Assembly: GCF_017094485.1 (NCBI RefSeq)
Contig: NZ_CP064786.1
Span: forward strand, 1,302,001 to 1,366,000
Source of the DNA: Natranaeroarchaeum sulfidigenes
GTDB lineage: Archaea; Halobacteriota; Halobacteria; Halobacteriales; Natronoarchaeaceae
Length of the DNA stretch: 64,000 nt
Reading direction: 5' to 3'
The stretch's first letter is position 1, and every line of letters begins with the position of its first letter. The position numbers and the translations under genes are program-made. Below are positions 1-6,978 of this stretch, in pieces. Under the pieces are notes generated by a model. The model had not been told where the DNA came from and did no database searches. It was given only the letters and a program-made list of their open reading frames with translations.

Positions 1-188
1 TGTTCGTGGTACCACTTCCCCAGCGAGGACAGCGCGTCCAGCATGTAGGCGACCCGCACGGATGAGCCGTGCTGGAGTATCTGTCGGTCGAAGACAAAGA
101 CGGGGAGTACCGGTCCGAAACTGGCGGCGTTAGCGAGTGCACTGTTGTCCGCCGCCCTGAGATCGCGCCGGTGCCAGTGGACGTTCAT
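1..188 (-). CDS. phr: DNA photolyase / cryptochrome family, N-terminal fragment (cut by window edge)
   Basis: Only the first 62 codons are inside the window; the gene continues leftwards. Reading from the ATG at 188 gives a protein beginning MNVHWHRRDLRAADN, followed by GPVLPVFVFD and RVAYMLDALSSL. The W-x-R-x-D-L-R-x-x-D-N pattern and the PVFVFD strand are the start of the alpha/beta antenna-binding domain of deoxyribodipyrimidine photolyases, which repair UV-induced pyrimidine dimers with light through FADH-. The catalytic FAD domain lies outside, so repair enzyme versus cryptochrome cannot be decided. A TATA-like TTTATT lies about 26 nt upstream, supporting this start and a leaderless mRNA. 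Confidence 0.85.
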   Translation of the reverse strand, partial: MNVHWHRRDLRAADNSALANAASFGPVLPVFVFDRQILQHGSSVRVAYMLDALSSLGKWYHE

Positions 189-467
189 ACCGACCTTGAC
201 GACTGGACGCGAATAAACCCTCGTTCCCGACAGTTGCAATCTGCGTGACCCTGTCTGTTGGAGTTAGTCTCCCTCACGGAGTTGTCGATAGCGTACTGAC
301 ATTTCGACATCCCCATGCGCGTCCAGAAGAAGTCAAATAAATCATTTATTGATATATCAAATTGATCGTCGTGCGGTGTCGATTACACTGGGCGAAAGGT
401 AGCCGCTATCCACGGCGAAAGGCTCGCTATCGAAAGCTACAAACGCGCCACGGGCAAATCAGTCGAT
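189..467. other. Intergenic region between phr and rpoL
   Basis: No plausible gene is seen in these 279 bases. The left part holds the phr promoter. An AT-rich block at about 331-365 contains palindromic TTGATATATCAA (351-362), a possible promoter or operator. Closer to rpoL the short element CGAAAG occurs three times (about 396-440). Confidence 0.4.
210..219 (-). promoter_or_regulatory. TATA box of the photolyase gene
   Basis: On the minus strand GGTTTATTCG is centred about 26 nt upstream of the ATG at 188, the spacing expected for a haloarchaeal leaderless promoter. Inferred from spacing and composition only. Confidence 0.45.
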
Positions 468-752
468 ATGGAACTACGGGTCATCGAGAACACCGAAGAG
501 GAGCTCTCGATCGAGATTGGCGGGGAGGACCACACGTTCATGAACGTCCTGAAGGGTGCGCTACTGGAGACCGAAGGCGTCACTACGGCAACGTACGACA
601 TGAACCCCGAGCAGTCAGGTGGACAGACCGAACCGATCCTCGCAATCAAGACCGACGACACGACGGAACCGCTCGACGCACTGGAAGCTGGTGCAGGACG
701 AGTTCGTGAGAAGGCAAGTGCCTTCCGCGAGGCGTTCGATACGGCGGCCTGA
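468..752 (+). CDS. rpoL: DNA-directed RNA polymerase subunit L (Rpo11)
   Basis: This 94-residue acidic protein matches archaeal RNA polymerase subunit L, the counterpart of eukaryotic RPB11/AC19 and of the bacterial alpha N-terminal domain. It dimerises with subunit D to nucleate assembly of the polymerase. Family features seen are the N-terminal strand [17 protein letters not shown], the conserved [14 protein letters not shown] segment (about residues 25-38) and a C-terminal amphipathic helix. Length is as usual. The gene is monocistronic, followed by a T run at 771-777 that may end transcription. Confidence 0.93.
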   Translation: MELRVIENTEEELSIEIGGEDHTFMNVLKGALLETEGVTTATYDMNPEQSGGQTEPILAIKTDDTTEPLDALEAGAGRVREKASAFREAFDTAA

Positions 753-767
753 TCGGACGATCAACTA

Positions 768-779
768 CGATTTTTTCAA
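768..779 (+). terminator. T-rich terminator after rpoL
   Basis: A run of six T residues lies about 20 nt after the rpoL stop codon. Oligo-T tracts downstream of genes are the usual archaeal termination signal; there is no clear stem-loop. Confidence 0.35.
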
Positions 780-820
780 ACCATCTGTTCGACCGGTTAC
801 AGCCGACGACAGGCCGTGAC

Positions 821-1174
821 TCACAGTACGATCAGGATAATCAACACGAGTCCGGCCGCGGCGATGACGCCCATCAATGGGAGGTAGGGCCGGGCGATCG
901 CACCCCACTCCGTCCGCTGTTCGAGCGTACGGTCCAGTTCGGTGTAGTCCGGCTCAACCTTCCGCAGGTCCTGACTCCCACACCGACTACACGGCGGAGA
1001 GTGTTTGACGTGCTCGCGGCCACAGTCCTGACACTGCCAGACCAGGTTTCCGCCCGTATCGACTGTTCCTGACGTCGTATCGTCATACTCCTCGAACGAG
1101 TCGTGTCCACAGTCAGTACAGGGCGGATCATCGCGTGGATGGGGCTTCCCACAGCGCGCACACCGATACACCAT
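821..1174 (-). CDS. Double zinc-ribbon protein with C-terminal membrane anchor
   Basis: The 117-residue product has two zinc-ribbon units, each a C-x2-C pair followed by a second pair in the form PPCxxCG (about residues 5-22 and 45-66). A charged linker follows, then a single hydrophobic segment at the extreme C-terminus rich in Ala, Leu, Ile and Val. This suggests a tail-anchored cytoplasmic zinc-binding protein. The start at MVYRCARCGK (1174) is preferred over an in-frame ATG nine codons upstream because it directly precedes the first ribbon. Function unknown; the family is common in haloarchaea. Confidence 0.7.
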   Translation of the reverse strand: MVYRCARCGKPHPRDDPPCTDCGHDSFEEYDDTTSGTVDTGGNLVWQCQDCGREHVKHSPPCSRCGSQDLRKVEPDYTELDRTLEQRTEWGAIARPYLPLMGVIAAAGLVLIILIVL

Positions 1175-1274
1175 CACCCAGTCTTGGGAAATCCGATACA
1201 TAAGGGTAGTGAAAGCGGTCGTCTCGCGCCGAACTTCGGGACCTCTTTAGTCACGCATTCCGTATTCAGTTCAC

Positions 1275-1541
1275 GTGCTCAAACCGTTGATCTTCTACGG
1301 CTCGCTGAGTCTCGCCGGGGCCGTCTTCGCGTTCGTCGGCGGCGTCAATCTAACCGGCGAGATCGTCGGTCCCGGATCCGTGCTGATGTCACTCGGGGGC
1401 CTCGGCATGGTACTATATTCGGCCTACACGCTCGTACTGGGAAAGCCGGCCGAGTCAGTTCCGGAGGACTTGTGGGTGGTCGCCACGGCGGTCGGGGCAG
1501 CCCTGCTTGCCCTGTGGGCAGTGACAGTATCACCAGTGTGA
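1275..1541 (+). CDS. Small hypothetical membrane protein
   Basis: A GTG start gives an 88-residue protein with three hydrophobic stretches (about residues 4-25, 31-53 and 67-87), almost entirely membrane embedded, with Gly-rich turns between. No catalytic motif is seen. It is divergent from the zinc-ribbon gene, with about 100 bp between them. I do not recognise the family; it resembles short haloarchaeal membrane proteins of unknown function. Confidence 0.6.
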   Translation: MLKPLIFYGSLSLAGAVFAFVGGVNLTGEIVGPGSVLMSLGGLGMVLYSAYTLVLGKPAESVPEDLWVVATAVGAALLALWAVTVSPV

Positions 1542-1715
1542 TGGTCGGTTCGCGGGCCTGAGTGAAGCATCACTTCTTGAAGTCACACACGTCAACTTCT
1601 GTAGTTTTGGTCTTACTGATCTTCGCGGGTCGTCGAACACCACACTCAGCGTGGCTGCCTCTCCCCACAATTCTGGGTAAAAAGCTCCTCGCTCCTCCCC
1701 TCGCTCGGAGAACTA

Positions 1716-2531
1716 TTACAACCGCACCGGGACGTCACGCTCGTCGAGGTACTTTTTGACTTCCTGAATCGAATACTCGTCGAAGTGGAAAATCGAGGCC
1801 GCGAGCGCGGCGTCGGCATCCGCTTCGGTGAAAACCTCGTAAGCGTCCTCGGGCCCGCCACAGCCCGAGGAGGCGATGACTGGTGTGCTAACCGTATCGC
1901 AGACCGTTTTCGTCAGGGGGATATCGTAGCCGTCTTTCGTCCCGTCGGCATCGATAGAGTTGACAAAGAGTTCGCCAGCGCCGCGACGCTCGGCCTCTTG
2001 TGCCCACTCTACGACGTCGATGCCAGTGCTCTCGCGACCGCCCTTCTTCGTGCACTCGAACCAGCAGGATTCACCATCGATGTCGACGTAGTGCTCGCCG
2101 TCTTCGTCGTACCGTCGCTGGGCATCGACGCTGATCACGATGCACTGGCTGCCGAACGCTGCCGCGCCCTCGTTGATGAGTTCCGGACGTTCGAGCGCGC
2201 CGGTGGTGATCGAGACCTTGTCCGCGCCAGCGCGAAGCGTCTCCTTGATGTCCTCGCGCGTCCGGATGCCGCCGCCCACGGTGAGTGGGATGAAGACTTC
2301 GTCGGCGACGTCCTCGACGACCCCGAGCATCGTCTCGCGCCCCTCCGCAGAGGCGGTGATATCGAGGAAGACGAACTCGTCGGCACCGGCCTCGTTGTAC
2401 CGCTTTGCCATCTCGACCGGGTCGCCCGTGTATTTCAGATCCTCGAAGTGGACGCCGGTGTACACTGCGGGGTTGCCCTCCTCGTCCAGATCCACGTCGA
2501 TACAGGGGATGATCCGCTTGGTGAGGCCCAT
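1716..2531 (-). CDS. hisF: Imidazole glycerol phosphate synthase cyclase subunit HisF
   Basis: This 271-residue TIM-barrel protein is the cyclase half of IGP synthase, which with the HisH glutaminase converts PRFAR and ammonia to imidazole glycerol phosphate and AICAR in histidine synthesis. The two catalytic [13 protein letters not shown] present: Asp12 in CIDVDL and Asp136 in ISVDAQ. The phosphate-binding loops TVGGGIR and ASSGCGG are also seen. A charged insert after the second catalytic strand is usual for euryarchaeal forms. The start at MGLTKRIIP (2531) fits the family. No other his gene is adjacent. Confidence 0.95.
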   Translation of the reverse strand: MGLTKRIIPCIDVDLDEEGNPAVYTGVHFEDLKYTGDPVEMAKRYNEAGADEFVFLDITASAEGRETMLGVVEDVADEVFIPLTVGGGIRTREDIKETLRAGADKVSITTGALERPELINEGAAAFGSQCIVISVDAQRRYDEDGEHYVDIDGESCWFECTKKGGRESTGIDVVEWAQEAERRGAGELFVNSIDADGTKDGYDIPLTKTVCDTVSTPVIASSGCGGPEDAYEVFTEADADAALAASIFHFDEYSIQEVKKYLDERDVPVRL

Positions 2532-2605
2532 ATGCTCGACCGTTGTGTGGCAGGGTATACAAAGGGACCGTTCCATGCAAGGGTTCATAGTGTTTACTCT
2601 CACTG

Positions 2606-3451
2606 TCAGTCAGTAACGACCGGTTCGAGCAACACGGCCGCCGCGACGCCGCCGACCAGCCCCAGCCAGTGTGCGTAGACGTTGATAATCATGCCGTCGA
2701 CGATAACGCGCTGGGGAAAGAGACCGACAACGAACGCGACGAGCAAGGCAGTGACGAGCGCGACCGGTACCGACTCGGAGCCCAGTCGCTTCCATCCGGC
2801 CCGGTTCCGTGGTATTCGCCCACGGGCGCTCACCACGAGTGCAGCCAGACAGAGCAGCGCGCTCCCGCTGGCACCGGCCAGCAAGAGCGGCTCGATGACA
2901 CTCACGTGCAGGACATAGAAGGTCACGAGCAACACGAGAAAGATCACCGCACCGGCGAACGTCGCGGTCTCCGTCGAGTACGCAGTCCGGAGGAGCACCA
3001 ACAAGGCAACGTAAACGAACCCCGCGGTCGCAGCGACGACCGCCGAAAACCCACGCGTGGTCGGATCGGCGGGAAACGCCCCTGCAAAGGTTACGTAGCT
3101 CACGACGTTGACGAAGACGGGGACGACCACCAGCACGACCGCGAGCGTGGCGACAAACCACCGACGGCGGCCCGCTTCGAGGCAGAGCAGATAGGCCATC
3201 ACGATCGCGGCGAGGTAGCCAGTGATGTTGTTCCGCAAATGTGGTACGTTAGAGTGGACGTACGCAGCCGTGAGAAACTCGAATGGATCGGGATCACCGT
3301 GCTGGAGCACGAGCGTCGTCCGTGCGGACTCGGGAAGAAACAGGTGGAGGGCGATCAGAACTGCTGGAACGACCGCCGTGACGACGAACAGATCGAGCGC
3401 AACAGCTCGGCGCGTGTAGCCGAACACCAGCCGATCCTCCTCCATAGCCAT
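2606..3451 (-). CDS. Rhomboid-family intramembrane serine protease
   Basis: The 281-residue protein has about seven transmembrane segments. Rhomboid hallmarks are visible: the HSNVPHLRNN helix (His71, Asn74/75), the serine motif GFSAVVAA with Ser136 as likely nucleophile, and a late helix NVYAHWLGLVGG with His261 completing the Ser-His dyad. Rhomboids cleave membrane proteins within or near their transmembrane helices; the haloarchaeal substrate is not known from this sequence. The start could also be Met3 (3445). The gene runs towards hisF with a 74-bp gap. Confidence 0.8.
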   Translation of the reverse strand: MAMEEDRLVFGYTRRAVALDLFVVTAVVPAVLIALHLFLPESARTTLVLQHGDPDPFEFLTAAYVHSNVPHLRNNITGYLAAIVMAYLLCLEAGRRRWFVATLAVVLVVVPVFVNVVSYVTFAGAFPADPTTRGFSAVVAATAGFVYVALLVLLRTAYSTETATFAGAVIFLVLLVTFYVLHVSVIEPLLLAGASGSALLCLAALVVSARGRIPRNRAGWKRLGSESVPVALVTALLVAFVVGLFPQRVIVDGMIINVYAHWLGLVGGVAAAVLLEPVVTD

Positions 3452-3553
3452 CCTGTCGCCACGTAGCGGGGGCAGTGGTATCGTCGTTTCGGCTCCGGGG
3501 ATTCGGCCGACGTGGAGTCAACTTTTTTATGAGCCTCCGCTGTAGCGGTCTCT

Positions 3554-4087
3554 ATGCCTGGTCCCGTATTTCTGGAGGGTGAGCACGTCGCCCTGCGGAC
3601 GATCGAAGAGGACGATCTGGAGTACCTTCAGGAGCAGATCAACGATCCACAGGTCTGGCGAGCGATCGGACGTGATCGCCCAGTCAACGCGGCCCAGGAA
3701 CAATCGTTCTACGAGGATGTCGTCTGTACCGAAGACAACGTCACGCTCATGATCACCGACGAGGACGCAGTCGGCACGGTCGGACTCAACGGAATCGATA
3801 CCGGCAACGACAGGGCTGAATTGGGTTACTGGGTCGACCCAGAGCACCACCGAATGGGCTACGGAAGTGACGCCGCCAGTCGGATCATCGAATACGGGTT
3901 CCAGCAACTCGGCCTCCACCGGATCGAGGCGCGAGTTTTCGAGTTCAATGACGCCTCGCAGGCCCTGCTCGAATCGGTCGGCTTCGTCGAGGAGGGCGTC
4001 CATCGTGATGCCGAGTTCATTGACGGGGTGTATCAGGACGTTCATTGGTACGGATTGCTAGAAGGGGAGTGGCGCAAGCGGCGCTAG
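3554..4087 (+). CDS. GNAT-family N-acetyltransferase (RimJ/RimL-like)
   Basis: A 177-residue single-domain acetyltransferase. The N-terminal LRTIEEDDLEYL strand-helix and the mid-protein ELGYWVDPEHHRMGYGSDA segment, which holds the Q/R-x-x-G-x-G/A-type acetyl-CoA loop, place it with the RimJ/RimL group acting on protein N-termini or small amines. LHRIEARVFEFNDASQALLESVGF is the typical C-terminal strand-helix. The substrate cannot be deduced. It stands alone between oppositely oriented genes. Confidence 0.85.
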   Translation: MPGPVFLEGEHVALRTIEEDDLEYLQEQINDPQVWRAIGRDRPVNAAQEQSFYEDVVCTEDNVTLMITDEDAVGTVGLNGIDTGNDRAELGYWVDPEHHRMGYGSDAASRIIEYGFQQLGLHRIEARVFEFNDASQALLESVGFVEEGVHRDAEFIDGVYQDVHWYGLLEGEWRKRR

Positions 4088-4102
4088 CTCGGTGTCCCAG
4101 TA

Positions 4103-4666
4103 TCACGGTAGCGCTTCGGCCGCCTCAACGAGATCTTCCTCCGTGCGCCACCGGTAGAGCCGCCCCTCATCGTCGAACAGCTCGAAGACGCCGTCCTGCA
4201 TCCAGCCGAAGGGTCGCTCCTCCTCGTACTCGCGTTTCAGCACGTGGCTCTTCTCGAAGTACTCCTCGCTCCCGACGAGCAGCCCCTGCTCGACGAGGAA
4301 GTCACTCGGCTCCTTTTCCGCGACGCCGACGAGATACGTTACGAGGTCCGCGATCAGGCAGAACTTCTGGATGCTGTTGTCCCACTCGCCGCGGACGTCG
4401 ACCATCCGGAAGGCGTAGGCGTCCGCCCGGCGGTTGAGCCGGTCGACGACGAGGTTGAGCCGCCGGATCGGTTCCCGATCGTAGTTACCGAGGATGAAGT
4501 ACGATCGATCCGTCTCGTAGACGGGACCAAGTTCGCTCATCGCGTGGAGGATCTCCTCGTTGTCCGCGAGCGTGATCTCCTCGGCGTCGAGGCGCTCGTT
4601 CGCGCTGGCGAGGACGTCTTCGGGGGCGGGGGAGTCGTCCGAATCGGGCGACGTCTCGTTGGACAT
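4103..4666 (-). CDS. Conserved haloarchaeal protein of unknown function
   Basis: The 187-residue acidic protein begins with a disordered stretch rich in Ser, Asp, Glu and Pro (about 1-25), followed by a compact alpha/beta domain containing DRSYFILGNYDREPIRRL and a C-terminal beta-rich part (FGWMQDGVFELFDDEGRLY). No cysteine clusters, membrane segments or catalytic signatures are seen. It looks like a soluble haloarchaeal DUF protein; I cannot assign a function. It converges with the GNAT gene and is divergent from the regulator at 4782. Confidence 0.65.
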   Translation of the reverse strand: MSNETSPDSDDSPAPEDVLASANERLDAEEITLADNEEILHAMSELGPVYETDRSYFILGNYDREPIRRLNLVVDRLNRRADAYAFRMVDVRGEWDNSIQKFCLIADLVTYLVGVAEKEPSDFLVEQGLLVGSEEYFEKSHVLKREYEEERPFGWMQDGVFELFDDEGRLYRWRTEEDLVEAAEALP

Positions 4667-4719
4667 ACCGGGGAGGTCTCACCGGGGCGGGATATGCGTT
4701 GTGTCCGGCCACATTATGG

Positions 4720-4750
4720 TTTACTCCCGGGTGATTTACCCCAGAGTAAA
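4720..4750. promoter_or_regulatory. 31-bp dyad-symmetric operator upstream of the winged-helix regulator
   Basis: The arms are TTTACTC (4720-4726) and GAGTAAA (4744-4750), with an inner pair GGGT/ACCC at matching distance on both sides and a 5-nt centre. It ends just before the probable TATA (CTACTTATG, 4751-4759) of the gene starting at 4782, so a bound protein could block or recruit TFB/TBP. Self-regulation is an inference. Confidence 0.55.
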
Positions 4751-4781
4751 CTACTTATGCTGGGATGCCGTAGCGTCTCGT

Positions 4782-5192
4782 ATGAGCACTGATCTGAGCC
4801 CTGCCGACGGTGCGGGGAACCGGGAGCTACTGCACTTTCTCACGCAGGAGACCCGATTTGCCATCCTCGGCAACGTCCTGCAACATCCGGAGGGCCTCCC
4901 GTCGATGTACGAACTCGAACAGCTCAACCCCAGCGTTAGCGAGGCGACCGTCTACAAGCACGTCCAGAAGCTGATCGACGCCGGGATTCTCGAAGAGGTC
5001 GCGCTGTCCGAGGACGAGCGCCGACAGGGCTACCCCTGGAAGTTCTACGGGCTGACCGAGGAGGGCCGGACGTTCCTCGAAGAGCACAATCTACTCGCCG
5101 CCGAGGAAACGCTCCAGCGGATCTACGAGTCGATTGGGGACAAGTCCGGGAAGATGGAAAAATACGAGACGGCACCGCGTCCGGATCGATAA
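4782..5192 (+). CDS. PadR-like winged helix-turn-helix transcriptional regulator
   Basis: A 136-residue DNA-binding protein. Residues about 20-95 form a winged helix: FLTQETRFAILGNVL, then a recognition helix around SEATVYKHVQKLIDAG, and a wing ending KFYGLTEEGRTFLEEH. The C-terminus is helical and may dimerise. The ATG at 4782 is chosen because the TATA-like element and the 31-bp dyad lie directly upstream; a longer frame without promoter support exists. Its position next to two alpha-glucosidase genes suggests control of glucoside use, which is inference. Confidence 0.8.
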   Translation: MSTDLSPADGAGNRELLHFLTQETRFAILGNVLQHPEGLPSMYELEQLNPSVSEATVYKHVQKLIDAGILEEVALSEDERRQGYPWKFYGLTEEGRTFLEEHNLLAAEETLQRIYESIGDKSGKMEKYETAPRPDR

Positions 5193-5201
5193 CTGACTCT
5201 C

Positions 5202-6872
5202 TTACTGCTGGTAGACGCGCGCCTCGTACGGGCGCAGGTCGAGGACTCTGTCCTCGGGGATATCACCCACGTCGTAGTTGCTCACGACGAGTTCAGCATC
5301 GGCGTCTAAATCCGCCATCTCGATCTGCGGCTCGTTCTCGAAGAAATTACAGACAACGATTAGTTCCTCGTCGCCGAGCGTCCGGAGGTACGCGTACACT
5401 TCAGGATGGTCGTAGTCGATCACTTCGTAGTCGCCGTAAACGAAGATGTCGTGTTCCTCGCGCAGGTCCATCAACTCGCGGTAGTACTGCCAGATCGAAT
5501 CCTCGTCGGCGCGGGCGGCCTTGACGTTGATTTCGGGATAGTTCTCGTTGACGTGAATCCATGGCTCACCGTCGGTAAAGCCTGCGTGCTCCGTGTCGTC
5601 CCACTGCATCAGCGTCCGCGCGTTGTCACGGCTCATGTCCTCGAGGATCGGCTGGACGTCCTCGACGTAGTCGTCGGCCCAGTCGGCAAGGGACATCTCG
5701 GCGAAGTTCTGGGCTTCGACGTCCCGGATTTTCTCGGGATCCTCGAAGGTCGTGTTGGTCATGCCGATCTCCTCGCCCTGGAAGACAAAGGGCGTGCCCT
5801 GCAGGGTGAACTGGAAGGTCGCGAGCATCTTCGCGGACTCCTCACGGTACTCCCCGTCGTCGCCAAAGCGGGAGACGCCGCGTGGCTGGTCGTGGTTACC
5901 GAGATAGATACAGTTCCAGCCGTCCTCGGCGAGGGTGTTCTGCCACTCACCGATGATTCGCTTAAGTTCGAGGAGGTCGAGTTCCTGGAGATCCCACTTG
6001 TCGTGGCCGGTGTCGACACCCATGTGCTCGAAGTGGATCAGCATCGAGAGGCCACAGCCCCCTTCAGCAACGTACTCGCGAGCGCGCTCTGCGTCCACGC
6101 CGACCATCTCACCGACGGTCATGACGTCTCGGTCCGCGACGGTCTCATCAACCATCTCGCCGATGTAGTCCAGTACCTGGGGGCCGCCGATAAAGTGCTC
6201 GCCGCCGCCGTGCTCCCCGTCGGGAAGCCCTTCGGTCTTGGAGATGAGGTTGATGACGTCCATTCGGAAGCCGTCGATCCCCTTGTCCAGCCACCAGTTC
6301 ATCATGTCGTGAATCTCCTCTCGGACATCCGGGTTGCGCCAGTTGAGGTCGGGCTGTTTCTCGTCGAAGAGGTGGAGATACCACGCCTCGCGTTCGTCGT
6401 CCCAGCTCCAGGCAGGACCACCGAAAAAGGACTCCCAGTTGTTCGGCGGCTCCTCGGGGTCGCCCTCACGCCAGTAGTAGTAGTCCTCGTATTCGGGATC
6501 GCCCTGACGGGAGCGCTGGAACCACTCGTGTTCATCGGAGGTGTGGTTGACCACGAGATCCATGATCAAGCGGATATCCCGGTTGTTGAGCTCTTCGAGC
6601 AGGATTTCCCAGTCGTCCATCGTCCCGAACTCGGGGTGGATCGACTGGTAGTCGGCGATGTCGTAGCCGTTGTCGGCCATCGGCGACTCGTAGACCGGAT
6701 TCAGCCAGACCACATCGACGCCGAGCGCATCGAGGTAGTCGACTTTCTCGATAATGCCGGGGATATCACCGATCCCGTCACCGTCCGAGTCGTTGAAGCT
6801 GCGCGGGTAGATCTGATACACTACCGCTTCCTTCCACCACTCTCGGTCGAGGGGCTGGTCTGCCGTTGTCAT
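5202..6872 (-). CDS. GH13 alpha-glucosidase / oligo-1,6-glucosidase-like (copy 1)
   Basis: The 556-residue enzyme has all GH13 signatures: region I DLVVNHT (about 106), region II GFRMDV with nucleophile Asp205, region III TVGEM with acid/base Glu255, and region IV NHDQPR with Asp328. It starts EWWKEAVVYQIYPRSFND, the typical opening of oligo-1,6-glucosidases and alpha-glucosidases (GH13 subfamilies 17/23/31). It should release glucose from short alpha-glucans, maltose-like or isomaltose-like. No signal peptide is present, so it acts in the cytoplasm. It shares long identical DNA blocks with the downstream-facing paralogue at 6979, 106 bp away on the same strand. Confidence 0.9.
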   Translation of the reverse strand: MTTADQPLDREWWKEAVVYQIYPRSFNDSDGDGIGDIPGIIEKVDYLDALGVDVVWLNPVYESPMADNGYDIADYQSIHPEFGTMDDWEILLEELNNRDIRLIMDLVVNHTSDEHEWFQRSRQGDPEYEDYYYWREGDPEEPPNNWESFFGGPAWSWDDEREAWYLHLFDEKQPDLNWRNPDVREEIHDMMNWWLDKGIDGFRMDVINLISKTEGLPDGEHGGGEHFIGGPQVLDYIGEMVDETVADRDVMTVGEMVGVDAERAREYVAEGGCGLSMLIHFEHMGVDTGHDKWDLQELDLLELKRIIGEWQNTLAEDGWNCIYLGNHDQPRGVSRFGDDGEYREESAKMLATFQFTLQGTPFVFQGEEIGMTNTTFEDPEKIRDVEAQNFAEMSLADWADDYVEDVQPILEDMSRDNARTLMQWDDTEHAGFTDGEPWIHVNENYPEINVKAARADEDSIWQYYRELMDLREEHDIFVYGDYEVIDYDHPEVYAYLRTLGDEELIVVCNFFENEPQIEMADLDADAELVVSNYDVGDIPEDRVLDLRPYEARVYQQ

Positions 6873-6896
6873 TGTTCGATGCTGGGTGGTGGACAG

Positions 6897-6904
6897 GCAA
6901 AAAG
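6897..6904 (-). promoter_or_regulatory. TATA-like box for alpha-glucosidase copy 1
   Basis: Minus-strand CTTTTTGC lies about 25-32 nt before the ATG at 6872, as expected for a leaderless haloarchaeal promoter. Together with the inverted repeat at 6950-6970 it suggests that copy 1 has its own promoter rather than only reading through from copy 2. Confidence 0.4.
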
Positions 6905-6949
6905 ACGGTGATAGATTTCTTCACGGTATCCACGGCCGATCTTTACTCT

Positions 6950-6970
6950 TTTACCACCAGTACTGGTAAA
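6950..6970. promoter_or_regulatory. Inverted repeat TTTACCA/TGGTAAA between the two alpha-glucosidase genes
   Basis: Arms of 7 bp (6950-6956 and 6964-6970) are separated by CCAGTAC; the centre also forms palindromic CCAGTACTGG. A TTTACTC half-site identical to the left arm of the 4720-4750 dyad lies just before it at 6942-6948. The element sits about 45-70 nt upstream of the copy 1 TATA and just after the copy 2 stop. It may be an activator site or a terminator hairpin for copy 2. Confidence 0.4.
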
Positions 6971-6978
6971 CCTCCGGC

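Noticed and set aside
1562-1759. Open frame of 65 codons between the small membrane gene and hisF
   Set aside because: It overlaps the 3' end of hisF, has basic non-haloarchaeal composition and no promoter or recognisable motif.
5406-6911. Open frame of 501 codons on the plus strand opposite glucosidase copy 1
   Set aside because: Antisense shadow; a similar frame appears opposite copy 2 only because the paralogues share DNA.
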